DNA of 64,000 nt, taken from positions 51,153,436-51,217,435 of the forward strand of contig NC_085860.1 in NCBI RefSeq assembly GCF_034702125.1, read 5' to 3'. Below, one piece after another: positions 1 to 23,900 of the stretch. A program made the position numbers and the translations under genes. The DNA comes from Engraulis encrasicolus. Its lineage: Eukaryota; Chordata; Actinopteri; Clupeiformes; Engraulidae. Within the stretch, counting starts at the first letter, position 1. Every line of letters begins with the position of its first letter. The notes under the pieces are model-generated. The model had not been told where the DNA came from and did not search any database. It saw nothing but the letters and a program-made list of their open reading frames with translations.

Positions 1-311
1 ATGTAAAATTGTCGCAAAATTTGCCTTTTGAGGGTCCCACTGCAACCTCTAGCCTAGGGCCCCCAGTCCATCTTAATCCAGCCCTGCTCCTACAGGCTAC
101 AGACCAGCATCCCTCCACAGTTCAGCTGAATCACACATCAGCAGTGCACCTACACAGCACACACAGGACACACACTCACTAGAACTACACCGGAATAAGC
201 TCCAGCTAGCTTCCAATTGCACAGATACTTTCATCAGCGGCATACATACATTTTAAACTTTTTAGGATTTTTAACCCTTCAGGTTGTTTTTAAAACTCAC
301 TATTCTAGTTA
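1..311. other. Upstream flank of tmed6 copy A
   Basis: No open reading frame or recognisable repeat is convincing here. The stretch precedes the first ATG of tmed6 copy A and probably holds its 5' UTR and proximal promoter. I see no clear TATA or CCAAT element placed well enough to call. Confidence 0.4.
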
Positions 312-6901
<6,590 letters not shown>

Positions 6902-6902
6902 G

Positions 6903-6903
6903 G

Positions 6904-6989
<86 letters not shown>
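6903..6989. repeat. (AG)n microsatellite just after the tmed6A stop
   Basis: About 85 bp of AG dinucleotide starts 2 bp after the stop codon, in the 3' UTR. Confidence 0.95.
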
Positions 6990-6995
<6 letters not shown>

Positions 6996-7253
6996 CATGG
7001 GGGAATATGCAGAGGTGCAAATTCCAGGGTTCAGAAAGTAAAATCTGTGCTACCTGTTCTCATCTTCATTACCATCCTGGATTAACACATTTTAGCCTAA
7101 GCCCATTTCGGGAAAGGATGCCCTCTCCCTATTAAAACCTAAATATCTCAGCCTCCGAAGCACATAAAAACATGAAATAGGTTGCATTTTAAAACTAGAA
7201 CGTTCATTTCACACCAGAATGTGTTCATTTAGTTCTAACATACCCACATTTTT

Positions 7254-7259
7254 AATAAA
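7254..7259 (+). promoter_or_regulatory. Candidate poly(A) signal of tmed6A
   Basis: An AATAAA hexamer about 350 bp after the stop codon, on the coding strand. It is the best-placed signal, but use is not shown. Confidence 0.4.
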
Positions 7260-7759
7260 ACAGCTCAAATCTCAAGAGCATGAATGCTGCGTATATGTCG
7301 CTCCAGGACACAATGGATTAATATGCTATGATGAGTATCTCTACTGTGCTACTGTGTGTATAGTAGTACACCGAGTAGCCGATCTACCTGCTGATCTGCA
7401 GTTAGTGCTCATTCAAATCAGCTGATTAGGAGTTTTTTGGGTCAAATTTGTTTTATTAATGAAGGTATAAAACGCAGATCAGTAAAGGAGATGTTGGCGA
7501 CCTGGTACAACATTTTAAAAGGACAACAACTCAAGAGTGTGTAGCACTTCTTTTTCTTTAAGGTATTGGAATACATTTTTAGGTAAAGGATTTTACTTTC
7601 TGAAGCCAGGCTCAAAACTATCTGAGTTTGCCAATAAGGTGTAGATGACAAAAGCTGTTAGTCCACCTGTCTGTCCGGTTTTGTATTAGTTTATACCAAT
7701 TCATTAATTAAAATAAGATCTAAAATATCCCCCAACCAGTGTGTTCCTGTTTATTGTAA

Positions 7760-8352
<593 letters not shown>

Positions 8353-8408
8353 GTACACACACTGATAGAGCTAACAGGGGACACACATACTGTTTATGTT
8401 CAGCGTGT

Positions 8409-8502
8409 CAGTAAGTGTGTGTATTGTTTTAATAGGCGCCTGTAAGTGTGTGTACTCCTTTAATAAGCACCTGCCTGTAAGTGTGTGTGTGTAATAAGCG
8501 CC
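8409..8502 (+). repeat. Three-unit minisatellite abutting the tmed6B start codon
   Basis: Three degenerate units of TAAGTGTGTGT followed by AATARGCRCC run into the ATG at 8503. They would form the 5' UTR or proximal promoter of copy B. Confidence 0.65.
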
Positions 8503-14510
<6,008 letters not shown>

Positions 14511-14636
14511 GGGGGAAGAAGTCAAGTGTCAAGTCAAGTGTACTTTATTGTCAAAAATCTATGTAACAGGGTTAGCACAGAAGTTTGAAATTGCGTTTGA
14601 CCAGTCTCCAATGTGCAGTTTAACTAAAAACATTTA

Positions 14637-14760
<124 letters not shown>

Positions 14761-15243
14761 TACAGAAAGTAGAAAGTGGTGTTTTGTTTTTGCTCGTTTC
14801 ACTTATTCACTTTTAGTGTAGGATACATTACTCAAGAATTATAACCCATTTTGTATCAGAAAAGTTCACAAGGAAATATTCAATCCAAGAATGGCCCCTA
14901 CTTAAATTAGTACATTGAAAATTATTGTAATGTAGGCCTATTACAGTTATTCATATGCTTTCCCCTATTTTGCTCACCACCGTTTCTCAAAGGGGGGGGG
15001 GGGGGGGGGTCCAGACTGTTGTAATCTTTCATAGATCAGATGACCACATAATGAGAACAATAAAATGTTGGAATTGGTACCATTGAAGTAGGACTTTGTT
15101 TCTTAACGTGTACTACTTCCTCTATACCTCTGGAAACTGTGTAATTACATGTCATAACATCACCCAGAGTGAACTGACCGATACACTGCCATATTACACA
15201 ATGGCGGGGAAGGAAATCAACAACTCTACAAAGAAAATAAGTC
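14761..15243. other. Intergenic, poly-G tract
   Basis: Intergenic DNA with a ~20 bp G run at 14991-15010. No gene or clear element seen. Confidence 0.5.
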
Positions 15244-15907
15244 GGTAACACTTTCTATGAAGCCCATATCTATAGCGCATTATGAGCGCATTTATATCAT
15301 ATTATAACGCGCATTATAATTACTTACAACGCATTACAACTACACCCATGATGTTTCATGATGCATTATGTTAACAGTAATGAATAACCATGAATCTAGC
15401 TTATAATGCTTTATAAATCCAAGGGTTTTATGAATGCTCATGGCTGTATATCAACTACAGGCTGCCTGATGGGGCTTACAGTGCATTATGATGCATTATA
15501 GATGTGCATTATGCAGTGCATTATAGATGCATTCATATAAACTTCACTTTACTTAGAGCACACATTGACGACTTATGATCTCACGTGGAACATTATAGCA
15601 TTTTATGAGGCCTTATGACAGTTTATCATCCAGGTCTGTGCATAGAGGTGTATATGTACTCATAATGTACTATAAGACCCATCAGGCAGCCAGTAGTTTA
15701 TATCCAGTCATGAGCTTTCATAACACCCTTGGGTTTATAAAGCATTATATGATAGATTCATAGTTATTCCTAACTGTTAATATAAAGCATCATGAAACAT
15801 CATGGATGTAGTCATAATGCGTTGTAAGTAATTATAACGTGCATTATAATTTGTTATATATGCACTCATAATGCGCTAAAGATACAGGCTTTAAGTAAAG
15901 TGTTACC
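15244..15907. mobile_element. Large palindromic MITE (GGTAACACTTTCTATGAAG ends)
   Basis: Left end GGTAACACTTTCTATGAAGC and right end AAGTAAAGTGTTACC are inverted. The whole ~660 bp is a long imperfect palindrome rich in GCATTATAA words, with a centre of complementary CTGCCTGATGGG / CCCATCAGGCAG. Relatives lie at 25818-26870 and 39162-39460. Confidence 0.82.
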
Positions 15908-16375
15908 AATAAGTCATATAATGTCCTAAAGGCAATGATCTGAAGTTAATCAGATCATTGAACTGGAATAAATTTGAGCTTAATGGAACTATAGTGCAAC
16001 TGTCATCTGGCATCATTTTATTAACTGCTATGTTATATTGTAAATGTAATATATTAGATTGTTTTAAATGTTAAATCTGTTTGTAAGAGCAATTCATGTG
16101 TCTAATTAATCAGTGGTCATTGAGGTTACTGTCAAAGCTTGAATACAGGTCTCATTATAATTGGGGGTGGCATGGGCGGAGTGGGAGGACTTTTCCCATC
16201 GGGACAATTTTCCCCTTGGCGTGGGTACCCTCCCTCCAGCCCTGTTACTTTGGTCATTTTTGGGAGGTGACATAATGTAATGAATACCTGTAGTACTATA
16301 ACTAATATCGATAGACAAGCAACTCAGATGGTAAGCACTGCAGAATGTATTGCTAACAGCCGGAGAAGTTAGTGT

Positions 16376-16800
16376 GTGGAGGCACTAAGTATTCCACCCC
16401 ATAAGCTCTGAGGACCCTACAGAAGGCAACCCTATTTAACTTTAGAACGTAGATTAGTGAAAATGTAGTAATAAATGTATTGCATTATTAAATTAAATGA
16501 GAGTGAGGAGTTTTTTTTATGTATTCATATATTATTTAATACATTATTTGTTCTGAAATGTTAAGGCCTTCTCTGAAGGCGTAGAAGGCCCCGAGGGTTC
16601 CCCACTGGTGCGGAGGCACTAGGTATTCCACCCCATAAGCTCTGAGGACCCTACAGAAGGCAACGCTATTTAACCATGTCCCTCCTCCCCACAGTCTCCA
16701 TGGAGTGAGCTATTTAACCATGTCCCTCCTCCCCACAGTCTCCATGGAGTGAGCTATTTAACCATGTCCCTCCTCCCCACAGTCTCCATGGAGTGAGCTT
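16376..16800 (+). repeat. Direct repeats and a 44 bp tandem array with an acceptor-like core
   Basis: A ~65 bp block (GGCACTAAGTATTCCACCCC start) occurs at about 16380 and 16615. It is followed by three tandem 44 bp units carrying CCCTCCTCCCCACAG then TCTCCATGGAGTGAG. Candidate acceptor ends fall 44 bp apart (next base 16695, 16739, 16783). The 3'-most copy could be a real noncoding-exon acceptor, by analogy with the arrays at known exons, but I see no coding exon here. Confidence 0.6.
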
Positions 16801-17164
16801 CTTGGTGCACGTGCACGTGGGGTTACGTATGGCCAGGTGCCCACAGTTCATTGTTCGGTTGTCCAACGTATGCATTGTAATATTTCATTGGTTCAGCAGC
16901 CTTGTGACCACACCAAGTAGATGCACATGTCTCCAATAATGTTGAGTGTTCCCTGACCCATTACAGAAAAGCTCACACACTGGAATATTTTACTACATGG
17001 GGACTTCCCCTCATTCAAATAACAAGAATAAAAGATTGTATAATACAGGAATAGTAGAAGATTAAGAAAAACTAAACATTTCTCAACATACCCCATTACT
17101 CCTGACACTGTAAAGAAAGAATAGAGGAAGTATGGAAGAGACTGACTGACATAGCAGAGGTTTG

Positions 17165-17275
17165 GGGAGGAGCCAATGCACTGGGCTGGGAGGAGGCGTG
17201 GCTTTGCTTCCATCCTGTAAAACAGGTTCCACATTTGACCGAGAGAGCAGACACACACATCATCATCACGGTAAA
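17165..17275 (+). promoter_or_regulatory. Candidate promoter and 5' UTR exon for mlkl copy 1
   Basis: GAGCCAATGC (CCAAT box), then GGGAGGAGGCGTGGC (GC/CACCC-type), then a purine-rich stretch ending CATCATCACG before GTAAAGT, which could be a splice donor. The mlkl1 ATG sits just after an acceptor-like TTAGCAG, so an upstream noncoding exon is expected. This is an inference from layout only. Confidence 0.35.
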
Positions 17276-17749
17276 GTCTATTGAACCTACCTATTACATT
17301 CATGCACAGTCTTATGTTCTGAGAGTAGGCTACCTATAATCTGTAGGATTTCTCACATCCTTTGGCTGTAGGCTTTCTTCTTAAAACGATTCTCTTCTTA
17401 CACCCTGTAAATTGGTAGGCTTGTGTTTTGATAAGATTGTCTTGACGACTGACTGACTTGATGGAACTCCTATATCACCACATCAAGTCAGTGAATGCTG
17501 TTTTCATTCAATCATTGTGGGATTCAGGGATGTTGTAAACTCTATTAGACACACTAAGTGGTTCCTTAGCCTGTTGTGACTTGTTTGGTTTAAAGGAGGC
17601 TGCTTTGAAAGTCGGTCAGGGGGCATGTTGGAACAGACTTTAAAAGACAGAGCTGTGGGTATGTAAAAATACGCCTGTGGGCATTTTCTTGACATGCTCC
17701 ATCTGGTTGCATAAGTGGACAAGGAGTAGTTGCCTTTCATAGTTTTGTG

Positions 17750-18115
17750 TGAATGAATGAATGAATGAGTGAAACTTTATTGTCATTGTACTGGTACAAC
17801 GAAATTGGTAAAGTGCAGATGCTCATGGTGCTTAAAAATCAACAAAGAAACCTATAGATAACTTATATATACTGTATAAAAAGAATTAAGATTTTAAAAA
17901 GTCAGCTGTGCAAAATTAAGTGTGTAGATTGCTTTTGGATAAAAAGTGTCTTTTAGCCTGTTGGTTTTTGTACCCAGAGCCCTGTAACGCCTGCCTGATG
18001 GCAGCAGCTCAAACAGTTTATGTCCAGTATGGTAGGGGTCTCTGATTATTTGCTTGGCTTTCTTCAGACAGCGACAGGAGAACAACTCCTCTAAAGAGTA
18101 TATTGCCATTTTTTT
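17750..18115 (-). mobile_element. Dispersed retroposon fragment
   Basis: An (ATGA)n flank plus a conserved-looking block starting GTGAAACTTTATTGTCATTG and ending near CTCCTCTAAAGAG. It resembles the 3' part of a widespread fish retroelement; the family was not determined. Confidence 0.4.
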
Positions 18116-18423
18116 GTTTTAGCACTCATCACTGATTGAAAAAAACCCTCCAAACCAACAGAGAAGTCATTCAAAGAACTTCCCTGAGAGTAGCCTAACT
18201 GGTGATAGGTAAACCTTAATTCAAGTAAACTTTCACTCTGTTGGTTGGTGCTGTCTTGCCTCTAGAATCACTAGGCAGTAGTTCATGCTCATTTACACAC
18301 AGGGGAGTCAAAAATCCAGTACAGAAGCAAAAACCATGCCACAGTTTCTTTCCAACCCAGGTGGCTTCACTGAGTAACTGGTCTCTACCTGTCTTGAGTA
18401 CTTATTATGATAAACTGATCCAG

Positions 18424-18658
18424 AGCTGGTTAGATCAAATTAGCAATCAATCTCAGGTATTATTCAGCTATAACATACTTCACATTTTTGCAAACTAATG
18501 ACTTAATTAATATGCCTGGCTTGCTGCCATATACAGTTGCTAGGCCTTATAGACTAAATGGTTTTCATGCTTTGTATGATGCATAGAGGGTACTCTTTGT
18601 TTTAGGACTGCAGCAAGTGATGTACCTGTTGTATCCCATAGCTGGTTAGATCAAATTT
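18424..18658 (+). repeat. Copied segment flanked by 18 bp direct repeats
   Basis: About 200 bp (18442-18640) nearly duplicates 20542-20738, and its unit 2 counterpart at 32893-33070. It is flanked on both sides by AGCTGGTTAGATCAAATT (18424 and 18641), a target-duplication-like pair. It has no transposon ends or poly(A). Confidence 0.75.
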
Positions 18659-19399
18659 GTGGCATGACTTCTACGTTCTGAGGACGGGGTTAACACCTCT
18701 GAGTCTGTTCACAAACCCACATTTGTTTTACTTCTACCTGGGGTTGGAACTGAAACTGTGGCCAGAGGACAGTTGGAGAAAAAGGCCAGATAAAAAAATA
18801 ATAATCAGGGGGTTTGATTTCATACATGCGTCACTGCTCTTGTGCAAGTATAAAAGTGCCAGCCGATTTCTGTTTTTTTTTTTGGTAACACATTACATTT
18901 CTTCATTCACGGGTAAACAAGTGTGACTCGCAACTCTCCCTTCCTCTTTGCCATGTCACTGCAAGCTGTTTTTTAACTGATCGTAGCTAGATACTACAGA
19001 GACAGACAGATGGACTCCTTCTCCCAGTGAAGAAGCAGAGTGCATTTTAATATGTGACCTTGCCTCCTCCACTTGCCTCCTCCACTTGCTTCTCGTCATG
19101 ATGACATCACAGACAACAGCATTATATTTCAATATCTTGCAAAAGCTCAATTATAGAGTCATTTTCTCATTTGCAATTGGGATGGTGAATGAAAAACAGT
19201 CCCTCAAAAGTTGTTGTGGCGAGGCTGACAGCGGGGAAACTTTATTTTTTTCTCCACGGAGGAGGGGCCAGGAGGCGGGACGAGGAGACAAGCACAAGTG
19301 GAGGAGGCAAGGTCACATATTGGGATGCACCCGCAGAGTCATGCAAGAGGACGTGATGCAGTGTTGCCAGATGGAAAATGCTGAACCTCAAAATTAATG

Positions 19400-19682
19400 G
19401 GTAACACTTTATTTAAGGGATACATCTATTAGCACTAATACATACAATGTGCCTGTATAAGTAACTTGTAAGGCATGTACAAAGCAAAATCAAACATTTG
19501 TTAGGCATGTATTCGCAAATGTCTTGTTCATGCACAATAAGGGATTTATTACCAATTTAACCTTAGTAAGGACCTAGTAGGCCTTAGCGTTTGCTTAATA
19601 CATGCCTTACAAGCTACTTATGCAGGTACTAACATTGTATGTACTAGTGCTAATAGCTGTATCCCTAAAATAAAGTATTACC
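19400..19682. mobile_element. Palindromic MITE (GGTAACACTTTATTTAAGG ends)
   Basis: Left end GGTAACACTTTATTTAAGG and right end AATAAAGTATTACC; an internal palindrome joins ACTAATACATACAATG to its complement. About 283 bp. Confidence 0.78.
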
Positions 19683-19781
19683 AATTATTGTTTTGGGGGG
19701 CTATTTGGGAGGAAATTATCATACAAGGCATCTAAATGAACTGAATGACAACAAATTATTTTGATCGTACAGAGGACAAAA

Positions 19782-19794
19782 NGATGGTACAAAN
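19782..19794. other. Two undetermined bases
   Basis: N calls at 19782 and 19794 mark locally uncertain sequence in a short repetitive stretch (GATCGTAC / GATGGTAC). Confidence 0.9.
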
Positions 19795-20993
19795 ACGATA
19801 ATTATCGTACATCAGGCAACACTGATGTGATGTGACTGTGGCATCTGTATAGAAATACAAAGAGGTCAAAGGTCAAGTTGCTGAGATAGGCAGCCAGGTA
19901 TATTACTGTTGTAGATTACCACAAGACCTGATCCTGAATTATTCTTATTATTCTAATTATACGCCTCTTCCACCAGTCAAATGCTTTACTATTCGGGTAC
20001 TACTACATTGAAAAGAGTTGTAATACATTAGTAATAGATTAAGACTTTGTCATTGGTTGTTCATCTGTTAACAACAGACTATAACAGGGCCTGTCTGTAT
20101 CAATAGCAGTTAGGCCTCCTATACTCCATGACCTTTTGCTGTGCTGAAACGCTGATGTGAGGTGTCACCTGCCTCGTCTTTTCTCAGGCAGTTTGTTTAG
20201 CGTGAATAATTCATGTGGGTTGGGTCAGGTGTGATCCGCTTGCGCAGGTGCTTGAGTCAGGGACGCATCAGTGCAAACGTCTATGTCAATATAGCATTGC
20301 AGAGCTCTCTCAAATTCAGTTTTTATATCCGTCAAGACCTTAAAGCAGATGAGCCGGTATCTGGCAGGATCTGGTGCATCTCTAGTCAATAGTATTGCAG
20401 AGCTCTCTCAAGTTCCTGCCCTTGTAGACTACTATATAGGTGTGGACTGGAGGCCTGGCTCTTTGCATATTGAGTTACAAACAAACAAGCTCATTCATCA
20501 TCTGCAATACAGGGCTGAGGCTGGTACTTGCATTCTCGTCTAGCAATCAATCTCAGGTATTCAGCTATAACATACTTCACATGTTTGCAAACTAATGACT
20601 TAATTAATATGCCTGGCTCGCTGCCATATACAGTAGCTAGGCGTTATAGACTAAATGGTTTTCATGCTTTGTATGATGCATAGAGGGTACTCTTTGTTTT
20701 AGGACTGCAGCAAGTGATGTACCTGTTGTATCCCATATTTGCTAGCTGTTTGTAATGTTTTTCAATAACATGCCAGCAGTGGCACAATGTAATTATTCAT
20801 ATAATTTCTTGTTGTGGGCATGGTCATGTTGGATCCAATAATTCATTGAAAAGTTGTTTTTTTTATCTCAGTTGTGGCACAATGTAATTATTCACATCTC
20901 TTGTCTTGTCTCATGTTTTTTTCGTGTCTTTTGTTTTGTTTTTTGTTTTTTAGATATTTAGGCTAATTATGCACCTTTTTTCAATTAGCAGTC

Positions 20994-23900
20994 ATGGACC
21001 TGGTGGAGCCAATCCTGGCTGTTGCAGAGAAGCTGTACGCCCTCTGCGGGGAGGTGAAGGCCAACAAACAGCGTTGCAGGCGGCTGGCGCACCGCGTCTC
21101 CGCGCTCACGGAGATGTTGAAGGCGGTGAAGACGCGTGGTCTGGGTGGACAACCCCAACTTGTAGAACGAGGTCTTCTCGAGCTCAAACTCACGCTGGAG
21201 TCGGCACAAGAAGTAGTGGAAAAGTACGCGTCCATCAGTTATCTGAAACGCATCGTCCGCGCGTACGACTTGGGCGACGAGTTTGCCAGTCTGAACGAGC
21301 GATTGAACGATGCGGCGCAGCTTCTGTCGTTAGCTTTGGCCGCGGACCAGAGGGAGAAGTTGGATGAGGTGTTTCTGGAGACCCGGCGGATGACAGAAGA
21401 TGAGGAGGACAGGGAAACTGACCGACAGGACCTGCAGAAATGTACGTTTGGTTTCAGATCTCAACCCCCCCCCCCCCCCCCTTAACCCTTTGATTAGCTG
21501 TTTATGACAGTCATGATAAGATGTAATAATCTGTAATCGGTTATAATGGGTACTCTAAACTATGCAACTCATAATAATGTGGTATCTGTTTCTGCTGCAG
21601 TGTTAGAGGTGGCAGAGGCCATGAAAGAAGGTGTGGATGCGGTGCATGAAGTGGTGGATGAGACCAGTAGAGATGTGAAGAACATCAAAACCATGCTGGA
21701 ATCCTGTAAGTCAATGTGTGCCCCCCCCCCCCCCCCCCCCCTACAGTTAAGAGTCAGTGTGCTCTCCCTTCGTGTTTTGCCCAAGTGTGTGATGCTGTTG
21801 TCATTACAGGTGATAACAATAGTTATAGAATATAGTTCTATTCAGGCCTAGAGTGTTAATACAGGGCAATTCCTGGTGACAATAGTTTCTTCTTTTTTCT
21901 TAAACTTTTTTCTTAAGCATTGTCTGCATGGGAGAGCAAGAAACGCAATTTCAAATTCTTTGTATGACCAGTGCATGTAAAGAAATTGACAATAAACTTG
22001 ACTTGACTTGACTTGACTTGACTTGAAACTCTGGCCCACACTTTAGATTGGCCTGTGCACTAATGCCTAGGCCTTGTATTGGTTTCTGGCCGGTTTATAT
22101 TCAGATGTTTTCTTAATGATTTGTTAAAATTAAAAGGTTGAAAGTGACATTTGAATCCTTTACTTTTGAAAACTATGTCAAATTAATAACATGTTCCATG
22201 TATCCATTGACATGCCAGCAGAGGAAGCCAACAGTGAGTGATATTTTAACAAACTCACAAATCCTGCTTTTACCAGTTGTTATTGATTTTCTTCAGAAAT
22301 ATAGGCCTACGATTACAATAATGGTCTGCGCTCAGTGAAACAAACTCATGAATGATGTGCTGCATGGCTTGATGTGTCTTTGCCTGGTCTGGTTGTCAAT
22401 AAAACTAAAGGGTTTCTTGAGAAATGAGTTAACTTATCTGCGTGTGAAAACTGACTTGCTCTATGCATGTGTGATGTGGCAGGGTGATGTGGCATGTGTG
22501 CTGGACAATACGTGCTGACCTTCCGAACTATGGCGACTCGGTGTTACTCTTTGTTTTTTTTTGCTTTTTGTAAGATTTCTTTGGATTAGAATTAAAGTAC
22601 TTTAGTTCAATTTTGTAATGTTACTATGATTCTGTGGTGTGTGTGTGTATGCAGTACATGTGTAAACATTTCTGTGCATATTCCTAAATGCAGTGTAGAC
22701 CTACTGTTTGTGTTCATGTTGTTGTCCCCAATCCCCATTCAGTAAAGACTGGCTGTCGTGACGTGATATTGTTTCGCTGTGTTCAGTAAAGACTGGCTGT
22801 CGTGACGTGATATTGCTTCTCTGTGTTCAGTAAAGACTGGCTGTCGTGACGTGATATTGCTTCTCTGTGTTCAGTAAAGACTGGCTGTCGTGTCGTGACG
22901 TGATATTGCTTCTCTGTGAGTAAAGACTGGCTGTCGTGACGTGATATTGCTTCTCTGTGTTCAGTAAAGACTGGCTGTCGTGACGTGATATTGCTTCTCT
23001 GCGTTCAGTAAAGACTAGCTGCAGCCCTCTGCCGGACATCCGAGAGATTCGCATGGATGAGTTGACCTTTGACCTCCCCAAACGGCCCTTCATGACCACG
23101 CCCACGTCCGAGGTCTACAAAGGGGAGTTCAACAAGTTCACTGTGGCCATCAAGAGATACACCTACCCCATTAGCACTAACGCCAGGTGAGATAGCATGA
23201 AGAAATACATCTTAGCACTAATGCCAGGTGAGAGATGCACCTACCCCATTAGCACTAACGCCAGGTGAGATACCATCAACAGATACACCTTAGCACTAAC
23301 TGTTGTAACTCCAACACACTGACTATTTCACTTTAACTTTATTCAGGTCGAGTTTAAGTGAAATGGTCAGTGTGAGGGAGTTTTATATATATCTTTCTTG
23401 ATAAAATACTTCCGTATCTGGCTTTTAAATCCCTTTCAGCCAGGTGAGGAGCATCTTTAATAAGGAGGTGGAGACCATGAGGCGCTTCGAGTCGCCAAAC
23501 ATCCTCAGAATGTTTGGAATTTGTGTCCAGGATGAAAAAGGTGCATCAATTATATTCATTTTTTTGGCCATCTGTGATTCAAAGAGACTGAGGTGCTGTT
23601 TCCACATAGCAGGATATTTTTTTAGCAGGGTATTTTTTTTCTCCTGTTTAGGTGTAAACGCAACATGTGGATAAAAATAAATCCTCCATTGTAACAAATG
23701 CGTTTTAGCCCCCTAAATAAGATTTTTTTTTTCTCCTGCTTTTTATACCTGGATTTAAAATATCTGCTACGTGGAAACAGAAGGTCAAAACCAATGCAAA
23801 ACCAATGCAACCAGGAGAAAGAAATATCCACATATAAAAATATCCAGCTACGTGGAAACAGCACCTGAGTATGTTTGCAATGTACACTGTTCAAGTGTAT

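Noticed and set aside
20969..21367. Alternative-frame ORF over mlkl exon 1 (and at 33354-33752)
   Set aside because: A shadow of the true MLKL frame; the frame starting at 20994 matches the family and splices on.
22737..23009. Regular repeats with a constant 44 bp period that superficially resemble a CRISPR array
   Set aside because: The units are contiguous with no unique spacers, contain an exon start, and the genome is eukaryotic.
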